From Littorina saxatilis (taxonomy: Eukaryota > Mollusca > Gastropoda > Littorinimorpha > Littorinidae): a stretch of 64,000 nt of DNA. Below, in pieces: positions 45,308 to 58,037 of this stretch. The notes under the pieces are model-generated. The model was not told the origin of the DNA and made no database searches. It saw only the letters and a program-made list of their open reading frames with translations. Position 1 is the stretch's first letter, and each line of letters begins with the position of its first letter. The position numbers were made by a program, and so were the translations under genes. Location: NCBI RefSeq assembly GCF_037325665.1, contig NC_090255.1, positions 20,130,322 to 20,194,321 on the forward strand. The letters run 5' to 3'.

Positions 45308-46540
45308 CACGGCCGGTGTCACAGGAACCATTCCGATTTATCCTGGCCCTGGTGGCAGGATATTTCGGAACCAGTTATTATGACGATCGGTAAAACACTA
45401 TCAAAACAAGCAGCAACATCATCCGCTCGCAACCTGCAACACCCTTTTTGACAAGTGCCCTATTGAATGTGATCGAAAAGAGGGTTGTGGAAAGTCTCCT
45501 AATATAGACCGGCTCCTAATATGGACCACCTCCTGTTCTGACAAACTAACGGCGCTAGAGCGCTCAAAACAATTGCATTCGCTTTATTCACCATATCTGG
45601 ATAAGTTGCACATGTCAAAACAGTTGCAGAAACACAAACCTCAAAGCCGTTAGGCTTTTTCGCTTTTTTTCACTTTTGGCAGCATTCACTCTAAATTTTG
45701 TCGCCTAAAACGGACTCGTTTCTGTCCACAGCCAAAGCTTTCATAACACAAACATGGCTATATATGACAGCTAAGACAGTATTTGTTACATTTTAACAGT
45801 GTGTACCCCGAGTTTCTACTGCAAACAAAAAATAATAGCAAAACCTCAAAGTATGTGTGAGTCCCCTAATATGGACCATCTTCAACAAATCGAAGAAAAT
45901 ACAAACTAAAGGCAATTTTAATTAATTCATTAAGAAGCTTGCTGAAAATAACCTATAACTAGCCCTCGAGATTTCAAAAAAATATAACAAATAGTCTTTT
46001 TTTGTGTAAGTTGATAATTTCACTTATTTTCACTCTGTTTTTGATAAGTTTCTTCAGTTTCCAGGTGTGCTGAGTATAGGGGGCATTTTACAGTGATTCG
46101 TGAAGGCCGCTTCACTGGTCCATATTGGGCGCCCAGGCTTTGTGATTTTTTCTGTATTTAATTTTTGCTGAAGGTCTATCAAAGCTATTTCACTCTAATT
46201 AGGCCTAACTGTTAAACTAAGAGAGGAGGACTACCAACCACAAAATGAAACGTCTTCGCAAGAAAACAAGCTAGTTATCACCAATGAACAAAAAGTGGTC
46301 CATATTAGGGGCCCTTCCCCTAATCTAAAAAAGGAACCGAAGAACATGATCAAATAGGGTTAGGGTTCGGGTCAACAGGGATGAAGGTGGTTCCGAAATA
46401 TCGTGGAGGTTCCGAAATATCCTGCCGCCAGGTGCAGGATAAATGGAAATGGTTCCGAAATATCCTAGGATTTGTCGGAACCGGTTCCGATTTATCCTGG
46501 TTGCGAAATATTCTACGACACCGGGACCAGTCGGCGTTAG
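45308..46540. mobile_element. TIR-like element with GGTTCCGAAATATCC words
   Basis: The left side has CCGGTGTCACAGGAACC and GGCAGGATATTTCGGAACC. The right side has five GGTTCCGA words and ends in a stretch whose complement opens CCGGTGTCGTAG. The ends are inverted but imperfect. It is interrupted by the element below. Confidence 0.45.
45490..46318. mobile_element. 0.83 kb MITE with CCTAATATGGACCA ends
   Basis: The left end has CCTAATATAGACC and CCTAATATGGACC in series; the right end has GGTCCATATTAGGGG. Further inner copies at about 45871 (CCTAATATGGACC) and 46115 (GGTCCATATTGGG). No coding. Its boundaries are approximate. Confidence 0.6.
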
Positions 46541-47369
46541 CGCTGGGATTTCGAGTTTCATTCAACATGTCAATACACCAGTTAACAGTTTCCGCACTTA
46601 CATGGTACAAAGAAGGAAAACTCACTTATCGCGAGTTCAGGTGGGCATTTGTTATCGCCTGTGTGTCGTGTTTTGACAAACTTTTAGTACGACTGATGTG
46701 AGCCGAATTTATTGGGGAAAGTTCAATGAATGCAAAAAGGTATGCCAAATAGTAGTGTGTCATGTTTCCTTTGCGTTGGGTTGTGGTGAAATACACAGCG
46801 GTTATCTGTTTGCGAGTTGCCTGGAACACGGTTTTTTAATAACATCTCTCGATCTTCACATATTTTGTCATGTGAATAAGAACAGAACAAGTTCGTCAAA
46901 CATATTTCTTATTTTATCTGGATTGAATGAATTTACAACGTCCTCTGTGTTAATTGATTATTCATAAAGACTACTTGTACTGAAGAAAATGTTTCCCCCG
47001 TTCAACAGGTGGAGTAGTGCGCCGGAGTAGTGTCCCTTGTGTATAAACGTGGGCGAATAACACGATCTGCGCATGCGGTGAAATCAACCGGAAAAGGAAA
47101 AAGACATAAACATGCCGAAAAACGATATGTGCATCACCCGGAAAAGGAAATGGGTCGAATCTGCTCGCGATAAAAGAAGTGCGCATGTGCGAGATCTAAA
47201 ATGGCCGCGGAACTGTTAACTGGTGCATGCATCGCAGTATGAAATAATACAGGTAGGAGGTTAGTTCTTGTACTTCGGGTCAACCAAAGGCGATAAATTC
47301 ATTCTTCACTACGGTATTGAGTCTGATTTCGTCGTCCATCTTGAATAAAAGAGCACTCTTCTTACAAAA
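46541..47369. other. Unassigned stretch
   Basis: No recognisable gene or repeat. Short frames here lack splice context. Confidence 0.45.
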
Positions 47370-47530
47370 AAACACAAACTTCGTTGCGAGCTACGCGAAG
47401 CTTCGCATGTCAAAACTTGTGAAGCGATGTAGTGGACGAAGTACTTCGCTGTAGCTGCGAGTTTTCGGTATAAAGACTTGGCGAAGCTTCGTGTAGTCGA
47501 CTACTGGCTCAATTTAGGACGGGCTTTGGG
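47370..47530. repeat. GCGAAGCTTCG-rich repeat related to the 36140/45096 arms
   Basis: CTACGCGAAGCTTCGCATG, AAGCTTCGTGTAGTCGACTA and TTAGGACGGGCTT echo the arms and loop of the outer MITE. Diverged and incomplete. Confidence 0.5.
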
Positions 47531-47705
47531 GTTTTGTAGGTCGTAAAAGGAGGATTCCACTTCCTAAAAGTGTGCACAGTTTCAGAGGTTGAACACAACT
47601 CTCGAGATAACCTCAACGTTTTTTGTCCACGGACGGATGAACGTCCATACAGACTGACACATATGAATCCTAATACTCACCAATTATTCAGGTGAGTCAA
47701 CAAGA
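47531..47705 (+). repeat. GACC/GGGTCA-type dispersed repeat, 3' part
   Basis: AGTGTGCACAGTTTCAGAGG, CGAGATAACCTCAACG, TTTGTCCACGGACGGATG and TTATTCAGGTGAGTCAA match the family at 18140-19415. Confidence 0.75.
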
Positions 47706-47786
47706 ACTGGCAACTGAGACTGCACATTAATTGTGAAGGTAGGTCTACTTGTTTTGCTATGCAGAGTCTCACACAGAGTGACAGCT

Positions 47787-48648
47787 GAACATGGTGTGGG
47801 TTGGTCTGAAGCCAGACGGGCAGCTATAGCACAGGGTGTTTACCTGTACAGAGGGTTGGTCTGAAGCCAGACTAGCAGCTATAGCACAGGGTGTTTACCT
47901 GTACAGAGGGTTGGTCTGAAGCCAGACTAGCAACTATAGCACAGGGTGTTTATCTGTACAGAGGGTTGGTCTGAAGCCAGACTGGCAGCTAGCACAGTGT
48001 GTTTACCTGTACAGAGGGTTGGTCTGAAGCCAGACTGGCAGCTAGCACAATGTGTTTACCTGTACAGAGGGTTGGTCTGAAGCCAGACTGGAAGCTGGCA
48101 CAATGTGTTTACCTGTACAGAGGGTTGGTCTGAAGCCAGACTGGCAGCTAGCACAGAGTGTTTACCTGTACAGAGGGTTGGTCTGAAGCCAGACTGGCAG
48201 CTAGCACAGGGTGTTTACCTGTACAGAGAGTTGGTCTGAAGCCAGACTGGCAGCTATAGCACAGGGTGTTTACCTGTACAGAGGGTTGGTCTGAAGCCAG
48301 ACTGGCAGCTAGCACAATGTGTTTACCTGTACAGAGGGTTGGTCTGAAGCCAGACTGGAAGCTGGCACAATGTGTTTACCTGTACAGAGGGTTGGTCTGA
48401 AGCCAGCCTGGAAGCTGGCACAATGTGTTTACCTGTACAGAGGGTTGGTCTGAAGCCAGAGACTGGCAGCTAGCACAGTGTGTTTACCTTTACAGAGGGT
48501 TGGTCTGAAGCCAGATTGGCAGCTAGCACAGTGTGTTTACCTTTACAGACGGTTGGTCTGAAGCCAGACTGGCAGCTAGCACAATGTGTTTACCTGTACA
48601 GAGGGTTGGTCTGAAGCCAGAGACTGGCAGCTAGCACAGTGTGTTTAC
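47787..48648 (-). repeat. Tandem array of an EGF exon end plus 5' splice site, about 53 bp x 16
   Basis: Sixteen units continue directly from the exon at 48649-48777, whose own end is the seventeenth. Each unit on the minus strand reads CTGCCAGTCTGGCTTCAGAC (exon), CAACCCTCTGTACAG (exon end), GTAAACACACTGTGCTAG (donor and first intron bases). Period is mostly 53, a few 55-56. Nearly every unit keeps an intact CAG|GTAAAC donor. Units 5-6 and 11-12 share variants (GGAAGCTGGCACAATG), so blocks were duplicated together. Confidence 0.93.
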
Positions 48649-48777
48649 CTTTACAGAGGGTTGGTTTGAAGCCAGACTGGCAGCTAGCACAGTGTCCAAA
48701 GTCTCTCTCACACCTCCCCTCCACACACTGACCACACGTCTCGTTACACCAAACGCCGTGAAACCCGTCGGGACACA
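48649..48777 (-). CDS. EGF-like exon of the receptor gene (first seen)
   Basis: 129 bases, phase 1-1. Acceptor GTTGTGTGTTGCAG (AG at 48778-48779), donor TAAAG|GTAAAC at 48647-48648. Protein: VCPDGFHGVWCNETCGQC, VEGRCERDFGHCASCQSGF, KPTLCK. Eight-cysteine spacing as in MEGF-type repeats. Phase 1 at its start accepts the Ig exon at 55277-55404. The exon's last 35 bases and its donor are amplified in the adjoining array; reading past the donor gives only a repeat-derived frame. Confidence 0.9.
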
Positions 48778-48829
48778 CTGCAACACACAACGGTACCGCT
48801 TGTACACAACAACAATTGCGACTACGACG

Positions 48830-48855
48830 ATAACAACAACAACAACAACAACAAC
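48830..48855 (+). repeat. (AAC)n microsatellite
   Basis: About eight AAC units upstream (gene sense) of the EGF exon. Confidence 0.85.
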
Positions 48856-49035
48856 GGAAGTCTGGGGACATGCCCGGCCCCGGAACGTGTTGTACAAAGT
48901 AGCTCATTAATGGTTTAATCGTGTAAATATTATGTGCTTACAGTTGTCCCTCTGTGGGCGAGGGCTGGTAGACAAAAAAGCTCGTTAGTTTTGCTAACTG
49001 CCACAACCTGCGTAAAATTAAATTGTATTTCATTT

Positions 49036-50362
<1,327 letters not shown>

Positions 50363-50364
50363 AT

Positions 50365-51222
50365 TACATTTAGTCAAGTTTTGACTAAATGTTTTAACAT
50401 AGAGGGGGGAATCGAGACGAGGGTCGTGGTGTATGTGCGTGTGTGTGTGTGTGTCTGTCTGTGTGTGTGTGCGTGTAGAGCGATTCAGACTAAACTACTG
50501 GGCCTATCTTTATGAAATTTGACATGAGAGTTCCTGGGTATGATATCCTCAGACGTTTTTTTCATTTTTTGGATAAATGTCTTTGATGACGTCATTTCCG
50601 GCTTTTCGTGAAAGTTGAGGCGGCACTGTCACGCCCTCATTTTTCAACCAAATTGGTTGAAATTTTGGTCAAGTAATCTTCGACGAAGCCCGGACTTCGG
50701 TATTGCATTTCAGCTTGGTGGCTTAAAAATTAATTAATGACTTTGGTCATTAAACATCTGAAAATTGTAAAAAAAATATTTTTTTTATAAAACGATCCAA
50801 ATTTACGTTCATCTTATTTTCCATCATTTGCTGATTCCAAAAACATATAAATATGTTTTATTTGGATTAACAACAAGCTCTGAAAATCAAATATATAAAA
50901 ATTATTATCAAATTTTTTTTCGAAATCAATTTAAAAACACTTTCATCTTATTCCTTGTCGATTCCTGATTCCAAAAACATATAGATATGATATGTTTGGA
51001 TTAAAAACACGCTCAGAAAGTTAAAACGAAGAGAGGTACAGAAAAGCGTGCTATCCTTCTCAGCGCAACGAATACCCCGCTCTTCTTGTCAATTCCACTG
51101 GCACTGCCTTTGCCACGGGCGGTGGAGTGACGATGCTTGCTGCGTTGCGTTGCGTTCAGTTTCATTCTGTGAGTTCGACAGCTACTTGACTAAATGTTGT
51201 ATTTTCGCCTTACGCGACTTGT
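50365..51222 (+). repeat. TAGTCAAG-family copy, full length
   Basis: Reference copy of about 0.86 kb: hairpin start ACATTTAGTCAAGTTTTGAC, GGGGGAATCGAGACGAGGG, a GT tract, GGCGGCACTGTCACGCCC, paired AT-rich blocks, CAGTTTCATTCTGTGAGTTC and GCCTTACGCGACTTGT. It directly follows another copy. A short new start (51223-51260) follows its end. No coding capacity. Confidence 0.92.
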
Positions 51223-51260
51223 TACATTTAGTCAAGTTTTGACTAAATGTTTTAACATAG

Positions 51261-51930
51261 TAGTCAGGTCGTCATTTCCCGATTTTGACCTTAACCCCTC
51301 AAAAAATACCTCGGAGAATGTTTTGACTGTTTTGAACTCTGTGATGTCTGTAGATTACAGATCCGACGGATGACACTCTGTCATCCTTGGGCATTTTGAT
51401 GTATTCAAGATGGCGGACAAGATGGATTCCAGACTGCAAAATAGTCGAAACTGCATGCTATAAACTAGCAGAACTGTATTAATTTATGTTTTCCGGGAGA
51501 TAAAACGGGAGTTAATATGCATAACAACAGTTACATGATTAGCAGACACTATACCCCGAATGGCTGGTCTGTTGAGGGACCGTTAAAACTGGTTAACGGA
51601 GCAGGATGATATAGTTAGTTTTAGCAATATATTTTTTCAGTTACAGCTAATGGTTTAAGCTTATATGTGTTGTGGGCTTTGATTACTGTTGCACTTTGCT
51701 TGACCTTCATCGCATTTCAAGGTCATATGAATGTCAAATGTTCATTCAAATGATAAAGGATTATACTATTTTTGAAGATAAAATGACGAAATGTCTTCTT
51801 AAAACTTGCCATGAATAAAAACGTTCACCAACACTGAAGGTCACACGTTTTCAAGGTCAAAAAATTTCAAGGTCATATATTTTAATGTCTGCAAAACCAT
51901 CACTTAGCACGTGCATCACTACAAAGATCA
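51261..51930. other. Unassigned stretch with several CAAGGTCA words
   Basis: CAAGGTCA occurs four times near 51717-51875, recalling the 1-935 repeat. No gene seen. Confidence 0.45.
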
Positions 51931-51934
51931 CTGT

Positions 51935-52165
51935 CAAGAAGACGAAGCTGAGATTGTATGGCAATGTAACAAGAACAGGCGGGCTCTCCAAGACCATCTT
52001 ACAGGGTATGGTGCGCGGAAAGAGAAGATAGAGAAGACAAATGAACAGAGGGACAGATATCATTACAGAGTGGATTGGGAAATGTTTTGCAACTTCCCAA
52101 AAATTGCTCACAGCCGCCAGAGGTGGAGACAGCTTATGAAGCGCTCGTCGTTGAAGTGACCCTAC
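51935..52165 (+). mobile_element. LINE ORF2 C-terminal remnant
   Basis: Protein pieces TVKKTKLRLYGNVTRTG, LSKTILQGMVRGKR, TDIITEWIGKCFATSQ and HSRQRWRQLMKRSSLK match, in order, the C-terminal block found after the reverse transcriptase of many non-LTR elements. The frame shifts at least twice. No RT core remains. Confidence 0.65.
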
Positions 52166-52490
52166 CATCTGGTGGGTTCCAGAATCAATGAGTGACTTGG
52201 TCGGTGAGCAAGCAGATAACAACTTAATCCTGGAAAAGTGGCTGTAATACCCACAATAACTTAAAGTTATCTTGTGCTCTTTTTAAAAAAAAGATCTAGT
52301 CAGGTGAGGAATGTATACATCAGATGAAAGGCCTTGTAAGGTGTCACAGCGCCAAGCGATTGACACCATATACACAGTGTTGTGTCAGTTAGTGACGCCC
52401 CGAGGAGGTGTATTAGGCGTCATGTCAAGAGGCTAAACCTGATGTACCATGTCTCATATACAAAAGACCTCTATCTCATAACGTAAAGGT
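52166..52490. other. Unassigned stretch
   Basis: Nothing recognised. Confidence 0.35.
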
Positions 52491-52499
52491 CATGGCGAC

Positions 52500-53215
52500 G
52501 AACCAGGGATACTGGTTAGTATGCACTTTACCTCGCCGATGACCACACAGGATGATGTGTAGTTTACCACTCCAGATGACCAGGCGGGATGACCACGCTG
52601 GTTTACCACACAAGATGACATGGTCATGCAGTGAGTTTCCAGTTTGAGGGCAGCCACCATCGATCCTTTTTTCAATTGCCGAAATGGTAGCGGATGAATA
52701 TGCCTGATGACCAATAAATGACCACGCCCGATGATTACGTAGGATGTCATGTAGATTACCAGTACGGGTGACCGGTGAGAATTGCCAGTGCGGATGACCA
52801 GTGTGGATGACCTGTGCAGATGACCATGAAGGATGACCAGTGCAGATGACCAGTGCGGATTACCGGTGCGGATGTCCAGTGCAGATGATCATGAAACATG
52901 ACCAGTGCGGATGACGAGTGCGGATGATTAGTGCGGATGACCAGTGCAGATTATCATGGACGATGACTAGTGCAGATGACCAGTACAGATGATCATGAAG
53001 GATGACCTGTGCGGATGACCAGTGCAGATGATCATGAAGGATGAATAGTGCGGATGACCGATGCAGATGATCACAAAAGGATGACCAGTGCGGATGACCG
53101 CAAATGATGACCAGTGTGGATGACCGATCCAGATGACCAGTGCTGGTGACCGGTGAAGGTGACTGTTGCACATGCCCAGTGCGGATGACTACGATGGATG
53201 ACCAGTGCGGATTTG
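52500..53215 (+). repeat. GATGACCAGTGCG satellite, period about 13
   Basis: From about 52760 the unit GATGACCAGTGCG/A repeats about 30 times with variants such as GATGATCATGAAG. The left part (52500-52760) has sparser GATGACC words. His/Trp/Ser-rich minus frames are by-products. Confidence 0.85.
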
Positions 53216-54295
53216 TGCAATTTCCAAGGAGTAGACATCGACATAAGATGGCACACGCACATTGACCGACTGCGCAACTACAGCATGCTGTTGCACATGG
53301 TAAATTTCTCCACAGCCACACTTCAAAATTAGCATGACTTCAGTTGGTGTAGGCTACTCCAGGCGGTTTTCTGCCCATCCTACAACCACCCAGAGTCAAC
53401 CGGATCAAGATTTGGAAGATCCCCGTAGAATTGCAATACAGCCCTTTTCAGATGGACGTTCAGCAATGGGCTGATGTGGGCGGTAGTTTTTGATTTATGT
53501 GGACTGGTGCTTGGAGGTTCTAGCTAGCCAGGTTTCATATCTCTCACGTGATATGTTGTTTGAGATTTTGCACCTGTAGCACTCGCTTACAAACTGCGAC
53601 ATTTGCTGAAAGACTTCATCGATTTTCACGCATGGATCTTCTGCAGAGAAATTAAGCACTCCTACGAACACACTGGTTAATGAACAGCTGTCACCAGATG
53701 GCATACGCTTCCATCTAAAATAGCTCTATCGCCTGGTAAACAATCAAATCGGAGAAAACTAGTCTCTCACGATGTTCTTTGATCATCGCCCGCCATTTTG
53801 TAAGATCAATTTACAAGTTTTATCTTCGACAGTGAAACCTGTGCTTTGGAACACCATACGCACTAATCACAAGTCCACGAATAACGCAGGTTTCACATCT
53901 TCTCAGCCTGGATGTAATTCCATACACACTCATGTGCAAATTGTTTCCATTTAGCAGAATGAAACACGTCAAATGCCTTTGTTTTTTGTCTTGGAAGAGG
54001 AGCTCAAGTACGGACACGGACAACACTACAGGCCATACTGTACGTGTCGTCATATTACTCATTACGTTTTCCCGACGTCATGAAGTTATGACGCCATTCT
54101 AGCCCTTTTTTCTATGGAATGCCTTTTGTGTCTAAACAAAAAAATCAACATTTGCTAATTTTCCTATAATTAATTTTGTCTCAATTTGCCCAAGGATTTA
54201 AAGATGTCATCCTGCGGATTTGTAAACTTCAGGAGTTAAACTACCCAAAACCATTAAAACATTTTCCGAGGTATTTTTCAAGGGGTTATTGCCCT
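53216..54295. other. Unassigned stretch
   Basis: A 69-residue minus frame (53495-53704: VKIDEVFQQMSQFVSECY, ISRERYETWLAR) looks protein-like but has no recognisable family or clear splice sites; it may be a transposon fragment. Confidence 0.4.
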
Positions 54296-54297
54296 GC

Positions 54298-54324
54298 AGA
54301 GGGGGAATCGAGACGAGGGTCGTG

Positions 54325-54377
<53 letters not shown>

Positions 54378-55170
54378 TGTGTGTGTCTGTCTGTGTGTCT
54401 GTGCGTGTGTGTGTGTAGAGCGATTCAGACCAAACTACTAAACCGATCTTTATGAAATTTGACATGAGAGTTCCTGGGAATGATATCCCCGGACGTTTTT
54501 TTCTTTTTTTCGATATATACCTTTGATGACGTCATATCCGGCTTTTTGTAAAAGTTGAGGCGGCACTGTCACACCCTCATTTTTCAATCAAATTGATTGA
54601 AATTTTGGCCCAGCAATCTTCGACGAAGGCCGGACTTCGGTATTGCATTTCAGCTTGGTTGCTTAAAAATTAATTAATGACTTTAGTCATTCAAAATCTG
54701 AAAATTGTAAAAAAAAAATAATGTTTTTATAAAACGATCCAAATTTACGTTCATCTTATTCTTTATCATTTTCTGATTCCAAAAACATATAAATATGTTA
54801 TATTTGGATTAAAAACAAGCTCTGAAAATTAAAAATATAAAAATTATGATCAAAATTAAATTTTCGAAATCAATTTCAAAACACTTTCATCTTATTTCTT
54901 GTCGGTTTCTGATTCCAAAAACATATAGATATGATATGTTTGGATTTAAAACACGCTCAGAAAGTTAAAACGAAGAGAGGTACAGAAAAGCGTGCTATCC
55001 TTCTCAGCGCAACTACTACCCCGCTCTTCTTGTCAATTTCACTGCCTTTGCCACGAGCGGTGGACTTACGATGCTACGAGTATACGGTCTTGCTGAAAAA
55101 TTGCATTGTTTAGTTTCATTCTGTGAGTTCGACAGCTTGACTAAATGTATTTTCGCCTTACGCGACTTGT
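54298..55170 (+). repeat. TAGTCAAG-family copy lacking its first 50 bases
   Basis: Starts at GAGGGGGAATCGAGACGAGG and ends GCCTTACGCGACTTGT; otherwise complete. The (GT)n tract lies at 54330-54416. Confidence 0.9.
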
Positions 55171-55276
55171 TTCATTTGATCAGATGCAAACAGGCTAGAG
55201 TGGGTGGAGGATGGAGGAGGAGGGGGGGGGGGTGTAAGCGTGGTTTTGAACCATGACGAGCAAGACTACAACCCAC

Positions 55277-55404
55277 GGATGTTGGTGCCACAGTCGCTAA
55301 ATTGCTGGGACAGGGCATAGTAGAAGATGGAGTTGTCGCATTGCACGATGGTACACCCGTACTTGCCCACTCTGTGCAGCGTGGCCGTCAGCGTGTACTC
55401 GAAC
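55277..55404 (-). CDS. Ig-like module of the receptor gene, second exon
   Basis: Acceptor TTCATGTCAG (AG at 55405-55406), donor ATCC|GTGGGT at 55275-55276. Protein after the split codon: FEYTLTATLHRVGKYGC, TIVQCDNSIFYYALSQQF, SDCGTNI. The LxRVGKYGCTI motif with Cys fits the F-strand 'Y.C' of an Ig fold. It joins the previous exon in phase 2 (HY-R-FEY) and the EGF exon in phase 1. The junction makes continuous sense, which supports both splice sites. Confidence 0.8.
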
Positions 55405-55492
55405 CTGACATGAAGACATTGACATTTAGAGGTACAGTGGAACACACAAACACCCCCCACCACATCTTTTTCCTAAAATGTAAGACTTCCCT

Positions 55493-55873
55493 TGGGGCGG
55501 GGATGTAGCTCAGTCGGTAGCGCGCTGGATTTGTATCCAGCTGGCCGCTGTCAGCGTGAGTTCGTCCCCACGTTCGGCGAGAGATTTATTTCTCAGAGTC
55601 AACTTTGTGTGCAGACTCTCCTCGGTGTCCAAACACCCCCGTGTGTACACGCAAGCACAAGACCAAGTGCGCACGAAAAAGATCCTGTAATCCATGTCAG
55701 AGTTCGGTGGGTTATAGAAACACGAAAATACCCAGCATGCTTCCTCCGAAAGCGGCGTATGACTGCCTAAATGGCGGGGTAAAAACGGCCATACACGTAA
55801 AATTCCACTCGTGCAAACCACGAGTGCACGTGGGAGTTTCAGCCCACGAACGCAGAAGAAGAAGAAGAAGAAG
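55493..55873 (+). mobile_element. Full-length tRNA-derived SINE, (GAA)n tail
   Basis: Same family as 7757-8146. Head GGGCGGGGATGTAGCTC, body with AATACCCAGCATGCTTCC, tail AGAAGAAGAAG. Target copies TAAGACTTCCC / TAAGACTCCCC flank it. It sits in the intron between the two Ig exons, opposite to the gene. Confidence 0.9.
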
Positions 55874-56106
55874 TAAGACTCCCCCATACCTTAGACCCTA
55901 TTATCTCAGATTGTCTATCCTTAACCTGGACATTTCCATCCGTTTTAAGACCTGATTTTGTCCGGTCTAAAAATGGATGCCGCACTCTAGCGTTCCTTTC
56001 GATGTGGACCAACTTATCACCAAGGCCATGGGCTGGCTGAAAAAGAGCCGTTTACCATGCCGTTTCACATTCCAAATGAACTAGGTTATTATTCTCAACT
56101 GATTTG

Positions 56107-56187
<81 letters not shown>

Positions 56188-56222
56188 TCACACAAACATT
56201 CACACAAACACACACACTCACG
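56107..56222 (+). repeat. (AC)n microsatellite with ATTCAC interruptions
   Basis: Adjoins the donor side of the Ig exon. Confidence 0.95.
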
Positions 56223-56290
56223 TGCGTGAATGCATGCATGCGTGCGGCCGTCAGTTTGTGTTTTTCAAATTGAGAATTCCGTACTCCGAC

Positions 56291-56570
56291 CTGTAATGGG
56301 TATCGTTCTTCTCAGTGCAGTAGCAAGCAGGACCAGACGGATCTCGCTGACCGCACGTCACGGACTCGACACCGCGGATCTGGCAGTCGGCCACCACGTT
56401 GGTCAGCTTTCGGCCAATGGCCAGCGTGTCGGTCATACCGGCCACGCACTTGGAGGGGAATCCCCCGCGGTTAAGGTAGCAGGCGACAGTGACCGTGCTA
56501 CCAATCACCCACGTCCTGTTACACTGGACACTGAGGTCCGCTGCGTGGGAGGGCTTGAGGCAGAGCAACA
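56291..56570 (-). CDS. Ig-like module of the receptor gene, first exon seen
   Basis: Acceptor CTCTGTCCCCCGACAG (AG at 56571-56572), donor TTACAG|GTCGGA at 56289-56290, a non-consensus but workable site. Protein: LLCLKPSHAADLSVQCNRTW, VIGSTVTVACYLNRGG, CVAGMTDTLAIGRKLT, ADCQIRGVESVTC, GPACYCTEKNDTHY. GSTVTVxCxL is typical of the B strand of an Ig domain; the many extra cysteines suggest added disulfides. I recall similar Ig-like starts in molluscan Ig-EGF proteins. Earlier exons (signal peptide) must lie at higher coordinates or outside the window. Confidence 0.8.
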
Positions 56571-56589
56571 CTGTCGGGGGACAGAGGAA

Positions 56590-56645
56590 CTGAACTGAAC
56601 TGAACTGGACTGTACTGTACTGAACTGAACTGAACTGAACTTTAT
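56590..56645 (+). repeat. (CTGAA)n microsatellite with TTTATTTAAG
   Basis: About ten CTGAA/CTGTA units followed by CTTTATTTAAGATTTAAGGC, resembling an inverted LINE/SINE tail. Confidence 0.85.
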
Positions 56646-56734
56646 TTAAGATTTAAGGCTAGGCCTCTTCTAGTTCTTACAACCTGTCTTTGAACACACA
56701 CGCACATGCACACACTGTACACACACGTATACAT

Positions 56735-56743
56735 ATACACATA

Positions 56744-56781
<38 letters not shown>

Positions 56782-56822
56782 TGTACACATACAACCACAC
56801 ACACACACACACACACACACAC
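56735..56822 (+). repeat. (AC)n microsatellite
   Basis: CA-rich with TATACATGT interruptions; target of the next element. Confidence 0.9.
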
Positions 56823-57063
56823 CAGGGCCGGACTGGGCTAAGAGGAGGGGGGGGGGGGGGAGGTTGCCAGTGGGGGTCAGGGGGCAAAGTCCACTGGAGC
56901 TGATGGGTAGGTCATATTCTGAGATGGGAAAATGGTCGCTCCTTGCATGAAACGGCATAAAATAAACAATAATAAAGAATGTTTTAAATAAGTGAGGTAC
57001 ATGCTTAGGCTAGGGGGGGGGGGTTGCGCAACCCCCATAACCCCTCCCGGTAGTCCGGCCCTG
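56823..57063. mobile_element. hAT-type MITE, about 240 bp
   Basis: Ends CAGGGCCGGACT and AGTCCGGCCCTG are perfect inverted repeats of about 12 bases of hAT form, inserted in a (CA)n tract. The interior has G runs and no coding capacity. Confidence 0.8.
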
Positions 57064-57116
57064 CACACACACTGTATCTGACAGCCTAAGAAAATAAAAT
57101 AAAATAAATAAATGAT

Positions 57117-57531
57117 GTCTCAGATTGCACCAAATTGCTCCATTTTTCTTGTTTTTATCAACATTTTCCCGGGGGGGGGGGGGGGGGGCCTCCCCCCAGT
57201 TTTCCCCTAAGAGCCGGCCTTTGTCTTCTAAATGACGGTTTTGGAAGGGTAATTTGTTTCCTCAAGTTGCACCAGTCCAGATCGGTCAATTTGCCTTGTT
57301 TTGATCCAAATTTGTCTTCTTTAAATGAACTTTTTGGAGGATGTATGAGCGGTAGTTTCTTGGCTCAGATTGCTCCATTTTCCTTGCTTTTATCAACATT
57401 TGCATGCTCCCCCGGAAACCCCTAGGAGGTTTGGGCGCTTCGCGTCCCCAACTGAACGCTCCGCGTCGTCGATCTGTCCCTAAAAGAAATGTGGAACCCT
57501 CCCCCCATTAAAAATGATGTGATCCGCCCCT
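57117..57531. repeat. hAT-like terminal region with duplicated block
   Basis: The right end ATCCGCCCCTG (complement CAGGGGCGGAT) is a hAT-type terminus. TTGCTCCATTTTTCTTG and TTTTTATCAACATTT occur at about 57132-57165 and again at 57370-57405. A run of about 17 G lies at 57172-57188. The left end is not clear. Confidence 0.5.
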
Positions 57532-57539
57532 GGTCTTAG

Positions 57540-57970
57540 ATGTGGCCAGGCTTGGGATATAACTCATCCCTCCATCTGGTCACATACCAAAAACGAACAG
57601 CCTGGTTGCTTTTTGTGAGATATTTTTGTATGGATTACTTTTGTAAACCCAACCGTGGCTTTTTAAGAAATTAACTCTACACAAAAATCCAACTCACCAC
57701 ATCAAGCAGTCAAAGTGTTGATTTTTGGCATGCGGCCATGGGGGGGATGGTCGAATTAGGGGAATTAAGTGTCTCTGTTTTAAAAAGCCCACTTCGTCTC
57801 ACCCTCTCAGATCTGCTCAGGCTTTTGCATGGGTTAAAACAAATCTCTCCACTTGGTCACGTACCTAAAATGAACAGCTTGGAGGCTCTTTGTGCACAAC
57901 GGTGTATTTTTTCGATAATTTATCTCGTAAGAGGCACTGGTATTGTCCTTTAATTAAAAGACAAAACGAA
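57540..57970 (+). repeat. Diverged direct repeat
   Basis: 57575-57635 and 57845-57910 share the order CT(C)CA.CTGGTCAC, CCTAAAATGAACAGC-type and TTTGTG. About 270 bases apart. Type unknown. Confidence 0.5.
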
Positions 57971-58037
57971 ACATTCACATGGTTGTCGATCTAGTGGTCT
58001 GTGCACTCGTACACATAATGCTGAGAAGATGAAAAAA

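Noticed and set aside
47787-48660. CRISPR-like array
   Set aside because: Units are contiguous with no unique spacers, are derived from the neighbouring exon end, and the genome is animal.
48590-48777. EGF exon reading on to LAASLWLQTNPLYR and a stop
   Set aside because: The strong donor TAAAG|GTAAAC follows KPTLCK; the rest is the splice-site repeat read in frame.
52860-53321. 153-residue His/Trp/Ser-rich minus frame
   Set aside because: Translation of the 13-base satellite; periodic but with no family resemblance.
53495-53704. Extra exon of the receptor gene
   Set aside because: Protein-like but without convincing splice sites, cysteines or similarity to Ig or EGF modules.
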